This document shows, piece after piece, positions 7,020 to 12,908 of a stretch of 17,454 nucleotides of DNA. The stretch spans positions 1-17,454 of the forward strand of contig JBLNBQ010000069.1 in assembly GCA_050260095.1 (NCBI GenBank), written 5' to 3'. How positions within the stretch are numbered: the first letter of the stretch is position 1; each line of letters begins with the position of its first letter. The notes beneath the pieces are model-generated. The model had not been told where the DNA came from and ran no database searches. It saw only the letters and a program-made list of their open reading frames with translations. The position numbers and the translations under genes are program-made. This stretch comes from JBLNBQ01 sp050260095 (GTDB taxonomy: Bacteria > Bacillota > UBA5301 > DYFA01).

Positions 7020-8321
7020 CTATTTCTCCTTGTCGAGGAGGGCCTGGTACTCTTCGTTGGCCTTGTTGGCGGCCGCCTTCACGTCCTCGCCGTTGATCGC
7101 GGCGACGATGACGGAGCCCACGATGTCACGGGCGGCGCCCACCTGGATCACGGCCGGCCGGTCGAACGGGAAGCCGATCTTGCCCGACTTGGCGATCACC
7201 TGGACGAGCTGCGGCGGGAAGCTGGCCACGCCTTCCTTGCTCTCCCAGGCGGAGCTGCGGGCGCTCGGCACCGACTTGGCCTGCGCCCTGAGGGTGATCT
7301 CCTTGCTGGTGGCCCACTTGATGAACTCCCAGGCCGCTTCCTTGTTCTTGGAGACGGCCGTCATCGAGACGCCCCAGGAGGTCACGTTGTACGGCTTGGC
7401 GCCGGCCGGGCCGGCCGGGAAGACCGCGAACCCGACCTTGTCGCCGATGACCGACTGCTTCGGGTCGAGCATATTGGAGTAGAACACGGAGGCGTCGGTG
7501 TACATGGCCGCCTTGCCCTGAGCGAAGATGGCCAGCGCCTGCGGCCAGCTCATGTTCAGCACGCCCGGAGGGCCGTACTTGCGCAGCATATTGCCGTAGA
7601 AGGTGAAGGCTTTGATCGCTTCCGGGGTGTTCAGCTTGGCGTCGTCCTCTTCGTTGAACTTTCCGCCGAAGCTATAGAGGTAGCTGGAGAACTGGGTGAC
7701 CGCCGGGGACCGCTGCCCGCGGGCGACGAAGCCGTAGAAGCCCTTGTCGGGATCGTTGAAGTGCTTGGCGGCCGCCTCAAGCTCCTCGAGGGTGGTCGGA
7801 ACCTTGATCTTGTCCTTCTCGAAGAGGTCCTTGCGGTAGTAGATGATCTCCTGCTCGGTGACGATGGGGATGCCGGTGAGGCGGCCCTTCACGGTCTCCA
7901 CCTGGAGGGCGGCCGGGAAGAAGTCGTCGGCGTCCCATTCCTTCGGGGTGTACTTGGGGTTATCCATGAAGGGCTTGAGATCGGTGTACCAGCCGTTCTT
8001 CTGGAACTGCTTCGCCTCCTGCAGCGGGCGCTGCATGAACACGTCGATGGTCGAGGTGCCGGAGGCCAGCTCCACGGAGAGCTTCTGAGTGAGCTGGTCT
8101 TCGAAGTACTGCTCCACGTTGACGTTGATGCCGGTCTCTTTCTCGAACTCCGGAATCAGAGGTTTGATGGCTTCGGCCCAGGGGTGGTTGGCGAGGACGA
8201 CGCGCAGGGTCTTGCCCTTGTACGGCTGCGGAGCCGCCGCCACCGGCAACGCCGCGGTCAGGACGAGGGACAGGCCCACCAGGATCAACAAGCCGAGACT
8301 CAACTGGACACGCCGCTTCAT
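7020..8321 (-). CDS. Secreted sugar-binding protein of an ABC importer (extracellular family 1)
   Basis: This 433-residue solute-binding protein captures the sugar ligand outside the cell and delivers it to the two permeases downstream. It has a Sec signal peptide: KRR, a hydrophobic core (LGLLILVGLSLVLTAALP) and a probable cleavage near VAAA at residues 27-30. No lipobox cysteine is visible, which is unusual for a Gram-positive binding protein. The mature domain shows family 1 features: LRVVLANHPWAEAIKPLIPE, FEKETGINVNVEQY, VMQRPLQEAKQF-like ligand-lobe residues (FMQRPLQEAKQF), GIPIVTEQEIIYYRKDLFEK, FAQGKAAMYTD and AAWEFIKWATSKE. The ATG at 8321 has a strong GAGGAGG site. Substrate is inferred from the operon as gluconate or a related acid or glycoside; the fold is certain. 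Confidence 0.9.
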   Translation of the reverse strand: MKRRVQLSLGLLILVGLSLVLTAALPVAAAPQPYKGKTLRVVLANHPWAEAIKPLIPEFEKETGINVNVEQYFEDQLTQKLSVELASGTSTIDVFMQRPLQEAKQFQKNGWYTDLKPFMDNPKYTPKEWDADDFFPAALQVETVKGRLTGIPIVTEQEIIYYRKDLFEKDKIKVPTTLEELEAAAKHFNDPDKGFYGFVARGQRSPAVTQFSSYLYSFGGKFNEEDDAKLNTPEAIKAFTFYGNMLRKYGPPGVLNMSWPQALAIFAQGKAAMYTDASVFYSNMLDPKQSVIGDKVGFAVFPAGPAGAKPYNVTSWGVSMTAVSKNKEAAWEFIKWATSKEITLRAQAKSVPSARSSAWESKEGVASFPPQLVQVIAKSGKIGFPFDRPAVIQVGAARDIVGSVIVAAINGEDVKAAANKANEEYQALLDKEK

Positions 8322-8378
8322 CGAGTTCCCTCCTCATGTCGGTTTCGGAACGCTTTCCCGGGCTTACGTCTCCGAGGG

Positions 8379-9359
8379 TCAGGGCTTCTCCTCCACCTCC
8401 TTCGCCCCCACGGTCTCATGCCCGCCAAACTCGCGCCGCAAGGCGGCGACGACTTTTCCGGAGAAGGAGTCTTCCTGCCGGGAGCGGTGCCGCATGGCGT
8501 AGGCGATGGCGATGGCCGGGAAGGGCACCCCAGCCTTCCACGCCTCCTCGATGGCCCAACTGCCGGTGGCGCCGCCGCCGACCACCCCCTTGAGGGCGTC
8601 GAGGCGCGGGTCCCGGGCGAAGGCCCGTTCCATGAGCTCCATGAGCCAGCCGCGCACGACGCTGCCCCGGTTCCAAAGGTGCGCGATGCGTTCGAGATCG
8701 AGGTCGGGGTACGGGCCCTGCGCCAAAAGCTCGAACCCTTCGCCGATCGCCTCCAGCATGCCGTACTCGATGCCGTTGTGCACCATCTTGACGAAGTGGC
8801 CGGCGCCCGAAGGCCCCACATAGGCGCAGCCGCCGGGCTGGGCCAGCGCCTCCAGGACCGGTCGCGCCGCCGCGAAGGCCTCGGGCGGTCCGCCCACCAT
8901 GAGGCAGAGCCCGTTCTCCGCCCCTTCGACGCCCCCGCTGGTGCCGCTGTCGAGGTACGCCAGCCCCCGCTCCGCCAGCGCCGCCGCCCGCCTCTGGGAG
9001 TCGCGGTAGAACGAGTTCCCCGCGTCGACCACGAGGTCGCCGGGGGTGAGCAGCCCGGCCAGCGCGTCCGCCTCGCCCTCCCCGCCCGGCCGCCCGAACA
9101 GGACTGCGTCGACCGCCTCGCCGGCGGGAACCATCAGCCAGATGAGGCGCGGGGCGGGCAGGCGCCGGCAGAGTTCCGGCAGGCTTTCGGCCGCCGCCAC
9201 TCCCCGCGCCTGCGCCCGGCGGCGCGACTCGGCTCCCGGGTCGAGCCCCACCACCGTCCATCCGGCCAGGGCTAGGCGCGCCGCCACGGGCAGGCCCATG
9301 CGGCCGAGGCCGACGACGCCCACCGACAGCCGGTCCTCCTTGCGAATGTTGTCAGTCAC
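8379..9359 (-). CDS. gnd: 6-phosphogluconate dehydrogenase, decarboxylating (YqeC/GndA type)
   Basis: This enzyme oxidises and decarboxylates 6-phosphogluconate to ribulose 5-phosphate. It has 326 residues, matching the short ~300-residue YqeC class rather than the ~470-residue Gnd. The nucleotide-binding loop is GLGRMG (17-22). Asp40 ends the second strand (VVGLD), where NADP enzymes usually carry Asn-Arg, so NAD+ is the likely coenzyme. The substrate and catalytic motifs are DAGNSFYRDS, DSGTSGGVEGAENG and GAGHFVKMVHNGIEYGM, with the catalytic Lys in HFVKMVHN. The C-terminal part (GGATGSWAIEEAW, MRHRSRQEDSFSGK) is also typical. The GTG at 9359 was chosen because AAAGGAG lies 8 bases upstream; an upstream in-frame extension is basic and not family-like. 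It is the first enzyme gene after the regulator. Confidence 0.92.
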   Translation of the reverse strand: MTDNIRKEDRLSVGVVGLGRMGLPVAARLALAGWTVVGLDPGAESRRRAQARGVAAAESLPELCRRLPAPRLIWLMVPAGEAVDAVLFGRPGGEGEADALAGLLTPGDLVVDAGNSFYRDSQRRAAALAERGLAYLDSGTSGGVEGAENGLCLMVGGPPEAFAAARPVLEALAQPGGCAYVGPSGAGHFVKMVHNGIEYGMLEAIGEGFELLAQGPYPDLDLERIAHLWNRGSVVRGWLMELMERAFARDPRLDALKGVVGGGATGSWAIEEAWKAGVPFPAIAIAYAMRHRSRQEDSFSGKVVAALRREFGGHETVGAKEVEEKP

Positions 9360-9381
9360 GGTCCGTGCTCCTTTCGTCACT

Positions 9382-10071
9382 TCACGCCTCGCGGGAGAGC
9401 GCGGCCGCCTCGCCCGCTGACTCCCCACCCGGCGCCCGGGCGGCGAGGATGGCGCCGGTCACCGCATCGAGGTGGGCGGCAAGGGCGCGGCGGGCTCCCT
9501 CACGATCCCCGCGATAGAGCGCCTCGAGGATGGCCAGGTGCTCCTCGAGCGCCTCGTCGACCCGCCGGTTCAGGTTGCGCATCACATCCACGAAGGCGTG
9601 GATGCGGGCCGAAAACTCGAAGAGACGGTTGTTGCCGGCCGACCGGATGAGATCGAGGTGGAACTTGCGGTCGAGCCGCTCGAAGGCCCGGCGCCGTTCA
9701 GCCGGCGGGACCTCCTTGAGCGCCAGGGTGGCGCGGCGCATCTCCTCGACCGCCGCCAGGGGCAGGCGCGCCTGGTCGAAGGCGAACAGCTCGATCATCT
9801 TGCGGATGCCGGAGATCTCCCTGACATCGTCGTCGGAGAGCTTCACGACGTACCAGCCGACCCGCGGGGCGACGACCACCAGCCCCTCCTCGACCAAAAG
9901 CTGTAGCGCGTCGCGGATGGGTGTGCGGCTGACCCCGAACTGTTCCGAGAGGGAAATCACGTTGAGTTTCTGACCCGGCGCCAGCCGCAGGGAGACGATC
10001 TCCTCCCGCAGGACCGCCCGGATCTGCTCGACCAAACTACTCTTGCGAATCTGCCTAGCCAAGATCTTCAC
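9382..10071 (-). CDS. GntR-family (FCD/FadR subfamily) transcriptional regulator
   Basis: This is the probable ligand-responsive regulator of the operon, about 229 residues. An N-terminal winged helix (about 13-77) contains the helix-turn-helix ISLSEQFGVSRTPIRDALQL. A helical FCD ligand domain follows (about 83-215). Asp134, His138, His178 and His200 fit the metal-binding set of metal-dependent FCD regulators. The start is uncertain. GTG 10071 lies immediately at the transcript start predicted from the promoter, implying a leaderless message. TTG 10062 follows GGGTGAAG. GTG 10089 lies inside the promoter and is unlikely. A palindrome over the promoter suggests autoregulation. The ligand is presumably gluconate, 6-phosphogluconate or a keto-deoxy acid. 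Confidence 0.88.
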   Translation of the reverse strand: MKILARQIRKSSLVEQIRAVLREEIVSLRLAPGQKLNVISLSEQFGVSRTPIRDALQLLVEEGLVVVAPRVGWYVVKLSDDDVREISGIRKMIELFAFDQARLPLAAVEEMRRATLALKEVPPAERRRAFERLDRKFHLDLIRSAGNNRLFEFSARIHAFVDVMRNLNRRVDEALEEHLAILEALYRGDREGARRALAAHLDAVTGAILAARAPGGESAGEAAALSREA

Positions 10072-10075
10072 CCAA

Positions 10076-10091
10076 ATGTAATATATCACAT
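10076..10091. promoter_or_regulatory. Probable GntR operator
   Basis: ATGTAATATATCACAT is a 16-base palindrome with one mismatched pair (10080/10087). It is strikingly AT-rich for this genome and lies directly over the -10 box in front of the GntR/FCD gene. FCD regulators typically bind short AT-centred palindromes of this kind. Binding here would block RNA polymerase for the whole operon. Confidence 0.6.
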
Positions 10092-10108
10092 GCCAGACAA
10101 TGGCACAA
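10080..10108 (-). promoter_or_regulatory. Sigma-A-type promoter of the sugar-acid operon
   Basis: On the minus strand there is a -35 box TTGTGC (10108-10103), a 17-base spacer and a -10 box TATATT (10085-10080). Transcription would begin near 10073-10072, right at the GTG 10071. No other comparable promoter is seen within the downstream operon gaps. Confidence 0.6.
10091..10105. repeat. Second dyad, TGCCA-N5-TGGCA, within the operon promoter
   Basis: TGCCA-gacaa-TGGCA is a perfect interrupted inverted repeat that abuts the palindrome at 10076-10091. It occupies the spacer and touches the -35 box. It could be a second regulator's site or part of an extended operator. It is different in sequence from the first palindrome. 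Confidence 0.4.
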
Positions 10109-10260
10109 CCAGACTTCCGACAGCAGCGCTGATTGGCGCTAAACCCCAGCTCAGGACGGTTTTCCCGGCAGGAGACCCCTCCTCCAGAAGGCGAAAGGAT
10201 TACCTGTGAGGGCCGCCCTTGCCAACGCTGGCGCGGCCCGGAAAGCCTCAGGAGAGAAGG

Positions 10261-11376
10261 GTGACTTTGACTCCTCCCGCCTCGCCGCTCTCAACGCTTG
10301 TCCTGCTGGCCGCCTACCTGCTCAGCGGCGGAAGCAACGCCCCTCTGCCCCCCGCCCGGTCCGTGGCCCAGACCCCCCCTTCGGTCGTGGAGACCCGTCC
10401 GGCCCAGCCGGCGACCGCGGGCGTCCGCCGCCCGGTCGTGCTGGGGTACTACGCGCAGTTCAGCCCCACCGACCTGGCAGCCCAGCGCTCCCTCGCCTCC
10501 CACCGCAGCGAGTTGACCTCGGTGGTGCCGCTCTGGTACTCTCTCGCGGCCGACGGTTCCCTGACCCGCCGGGGGTACGACCGCCGCCCGCTCTTGAGCG
10601 TGACCGGGGCGGCCAGGCTGCCGGTGCTCGCCCTGGTCACGAACGCCGGGATGAACAACGCGGTGCTGACCGACCCCGCAGCCCGACGCCGGGGCGTCGA
10701 GGCTCTCTACCAGTTGGTGCGGGCAAGCGGGCTGGCCGGGGTGAACATCGACTTCGAAGGGCTGAAGCCCTCTTCCGGCCCAGGTCTGACCGCCTTCCTG
10801 CGCCAGCTCTACGGGCGGCTGCACCCCGAAGGCTACCTGGTCACCGCCGCGGTGGCGGCCCGCCAATCCGCGGATCCGTCAGCCAACGACTGGGTCGCCG
10901 CGTACGACTACGGCGCCCTCGCGCCCTGGGTCGATTACCTCGTCGTCATGGCATACGACCAGCACTGGCAGACCGGCACGGCGGGACCGGTCGCGGGTCT
11001 CGGGTGGGTGGAGCAGACGGTGCGCTACGCCGTCTCGCAGGTGCCCCGGGAGAAGATCGTCTTGGGACTCGCCGGGTATGGGTACGACTGGGGGAGCGAC
11101 GGGTCGAACGCGGTGGTTCCCGCCGCCGAGGCCGAAGGGTTGGCCCGCCGCTACGGGACGCGGCTGGCCTGGGACGACGCATCTTCAGAGCCGACCTTCA
11201 CCTACTGGCGCGGCGGGGTGAAGCACGAGGTCTGGGTGGAGAACAGCTACGCGGTGGAACTGCGCCTGGCGCTCGCCGCCCGCTACCGGCTGGGCGGGGT
11301 CGCCCTCTGGCGCCTCGGCCAGGAGGAAGACCGCCTCTGGACGGTGCTGGGACGTTTCGCCGGCACCCGGTCGTAG
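10261..11376 (+). CDS. Secreted GH18 glycosidase, YaaH-like
   Basis: This 371-residue glycoside hydrolase of family 18 probably cleaves N-acetylglucosaminyl bonds in peptidoglycan or chitin-like polymers outside the membrane. The catalytic motif is VNIDFEGL (161-168), with Glu166 as the acid. Strand motifs VVLGYYAQFSPTD (59-71), LPVLALVTN and LVVMAYDQHW with KIVLGLAGYGYDW are characteristic of spore-wall YaaH/YdhD enzymes. A hydrophobic segment (about 10-22) followed by a Pro-rich linker suggests export. The GTG at 10261 has AGGAG 6 bases upstream. The in-frame TTG at 10219 would add a basic stretch (RPGKPQERR) giving a better signal-peptide n-region, so it remains possible. Unlike YaaH it has no LysM domain. 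It faces away from the GntR operon and converges on the nitroreductase gene. Confidence 0.82.
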   Translation: MTLTPPASPLSTLVLLAAYLLSGGSNAPLPPARSVAQTPPSVVETRPAQPATAGVRRPVVLGYYAQFSPTDLAAQRSLASHRSELTSVVPLWYSLAADGSLTRRGYDRRPLLSVTGAARLPVLALVTNAGMNNAVLTDPAARRRGVEALYQLVRASGLAGVNIDFEGLKPSSGPGLTAFLRQLYGRLHPEGYLVTAAVAARQSADPSANDWVAAYDYGALAPWVDYLVVMAYDQHWQTGTAGPVAGLGWVEQTVRYAVSQVPREKIVLGLAGYGYDWGSDGSNAVVPAAEAEGLARRYGTRLAWDDASSEPTFTYWRGGVKHEVWVENSYAVELRLALAARYRLGGVALWRLGQEEDRLWTVLGRFAGTRS

Positions 11377-11382
11377 GCGACG

Positions 11383-11398
11383 CTCACCCGCCGGTGAG
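11383..11398. terminator. Hairpin between convergent genes
   Basis: CTCACC-cgcc-GGTGAG forms a 6-base stem in the 24-base gap between the GH18 gene and the convergent nitroreductase gene. It has no U-tract in either direction. Its position suggests a weak bidirectional terminator. Confidence 0.35.
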
Positions 11399-11400
11399 GT

Positions 11401-12066
11401 CTAGAACCCCTTGAAGCGCACGACCTCGCTCACCGGGCGCCGCTTGCTCCGGAACTTGTTCTGGACGTGCTCCCGGTCGGGATACCCCAAGGCCAGGCCG
11501 ATGGCGATGGCCAGGTGGTCGGGGATGGCCAGTTCGGCCCGGACCACCTCCGGGAAGCGGGCGAACATAAAAGCCGGCACCGACGCGACGCCGTACTGCT
11601 GCGCCGCCAGCATGATGCTCTGGGAGAGCGCCCCCAGGTCGAACAGCGACCAGCGCGTCAGCCGCCGGTCGAGGCAGAGCCAGACCACCGCCGGCGCGTC
11701 GAAGAACCGGGCGCCTCGCTCCACGTTGGCCTTCCGGGCCGCTTCGTCGAGCCGGTCGATGCCGAGTGCGGCGAAGCGTTCGGCCATGGCGGCCTGCATC
11801 CGCTGCTGGATCTCGGGCGGCCAGCTCTCCGGCGCCGGAAAATCGGGGTTGCCCCTAGACCACTCGCCGGCCTTGGCCAGGTAGGCGCGCCGGATACGGT
11901 CCAGCGCCTCCCCGGAAGCAACGAAGACCTCCCACGGCTGGGTGTTCGCCCACGACGGCGCCCTGAGCGCCGCCTCCATGATCTTCTCCACTGTGCCCTG
12001 GTCAAGCCGCTGCGGCGTGTAGGCACGACACGAAAAACGCGCCGCCAACGCCTCGATCACATCCAC
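11401..12066 (-). CDS. FMN-dependent nitroreductase-family protein
   Basis: This 221-residue cytoplasmic flavoprotein would transfer hydride from NAD(P)H to nitro compounds, quinones or another acceptor. The FMN-binding N-terminus is typical: ARFSCRAYTPQRLDQ (9-23), then APSWANTQPWEVFVASG (36-52). The middle has the dimer-interface helix (FDLGALSQSIMLAAQQYGVA). The C-terminus has IAIGLALGYPD, then FRSKRRPVSEVVRF. The GTG at 12066 follows GGAGG by 9 bases; a second GTG two codons later is possible. It lies 37 bases after the HdrB-like gene and is probably cotranscribed with it. The physiological substrate cannot be told from sequence. Confidence 0.88.
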   Translation of the reverse strand: MDVIEALAARFSCRAYTPQRLDQGTVEKIMEAALRAPSWANTQPWEVFVASGEALDRIRRAYLAKAGEWSRGNPDFPAPESWPPEIQQRMQAAMAERFAALGIDRLDEAARKANVERGARFFDAPAVVWLCLDRRLTRWSLFDLGALSQSIMLAAQQYGVASVPAFMFARFPEVVRAELAIPDHLAIAIGLALGYPDREHVQNKFRSKRRPVSEVVRFKGF

Positions 12067-12103
12067 CGGAAGTCGCCTCCTTGCGCGATAGTCTGCCCCG
12101 CAG

Positions 12104-12757
12104 TCAGTGCTCCTCGATGAACCGGCTGAGCTGCGCGTGCCATTCGTCCGGCTCGAAGGTGCCGGGCGTCGTCTCCTCGCCAAGCAGCAGGTCGACGAGG
12201 TACCGCGGCCGCCTCCCGCCGATGTGCATCGCCTTGCAGCAGGAGACGCAATACACCACCACGTCCTCGGCCGGCATCTCGCCCGCCCGCTTGCGCATCT
12301 GATCCTTCACCTGGTCGACCGGGAGGACCCCGTAGAAGCTGTCGCCGCAGCAGGCGCCCTGGGTTCTGGTCCGGGCCGGTTCCACCACCCGAACGTTCAT
12401 CCGTTCGAGCAGGATCCGCACCGCCTCGTGGACACGGTCCTGATCTCGGGTGGGACAGGCGTCGAGGACGGTCATCGTCTGTCCATGATAGTCGGGGAAC
12501 GGGAAGGCGTCGCTCCAGGCCAGAACCTCCCAGAGCGAGACGGTGGTGACGCCCTCGTAGAGGGTTCGGTACCGCCGGTCGCAGCCGGCGCAGACGTTGA
12601 CCACCTGCGTGCCCGCGGGCAGCTTGGGCTCGTGCCGGCAGCAGGTCAGGTGCTCGGTGGTGACGCCTGATTCTCTCGCCAGGAATTCCAGCATTCGGGC
12701 GGCCGACTCCGGTTTGTAGAGCATCAAAGCACACCCTGGGGCGAAAACTCTGCTCAT
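12104..12757 (-). CDS. Stand-alone HdrB-like cysteine-rich (CCG-domain) protein
   Basis: This 217-residue protein carries two cysteine-rich domains of the type found in heterodisulfide reductase subunit HdrB, GlpC and LutA. In those proteins the domains bind noncubane iron-sulfur clusters or take part in electron transfer. The first set is Cys9, Cys39-Cys40 (TCCRHE) and Cys56/Cys59 (VCAGC). The second is Cys101 (DACPTRD), Cys136-Cys137 (ACCGD) and Cys170/Cys173/Cys174 (YCVSCC). Only the second has the exact CCG triplet. No ferredoxin domain, flavin motif or membrane segment is present. The ATG at 12757 follows GGAGGT by 7 bases. It lies between a UvrA paralogue and a nitroreductase, all in one direction. 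The family is clear; partner and substrate are unknown. Confidence 0.82.
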   Translation of the reverse strand: MSRVFAPGCALMLYKPESAARMLEFLARESGVTTEHLTCCRHEPKLPAGTQVVNVCAGCDRRYRTLYEGVTTVSLWEVLAWSDAFPFPDYHGQTMTVLDACPTRDQDRVHEAVRILLERMNVRVVEPARTRTQGACCGDSFYGVLPVDQVKDQMRKRAGEMPAEDVVVYCVSCCKAMHIGGRRPRYLVDLLLGEETTPGTFEPDEWHAQLSRFIEEH

Positions 12758-12908
12758 CTCGCACCTCCGGCGAGGCGTTCCTTTAGTCGCTTCATTCGTC
12801 GCCGGCACGTCGTTCCCTCTGGGGGAAAGCCCTCCGACCGGACCAGGAAGGATTGCCCTATCCCGGCCGACGACCGCCCTCGCCCGTCCCGCTGAACCGG
12901 CGGTGACT

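Noticed and set aside
6033..9275. 1080-codon open frame on the plus strand opposite the ABC transporter and dehydrogenase genes
   Set aside because: It is antisense to four well-recognised genes, its product is rich in Arg, Gly, His and Asp with no family motif, and such frames are expected in GC-rich DNA.
10170..10183. AGGAG-ACCC-CTCCT inverted repeat upstream of the GH18 gene
   Set aside because: Only a 5-base stem in a purine/pyrimidine-rich stretch, with no clear link to a promoter or start codon.
10206..11414. GTG at 10206 with an AAAGGA ribosome-like site opening a long frame
   Set aside because: The frame is one base off the GH18 frame and encodes Arg/Pro-rich sequence without motifs; GH18 motifs lie in the frame starting at 10219/10261.
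12754..12795. 13-codon open frame whose stop overlaps the ATG of the HdrB-like gene
   Set aside because: It starts with MKRLKERL and ends in an ATGA overlap, but has no ribosome site and no attenuator structure or codon bias; probably chance.
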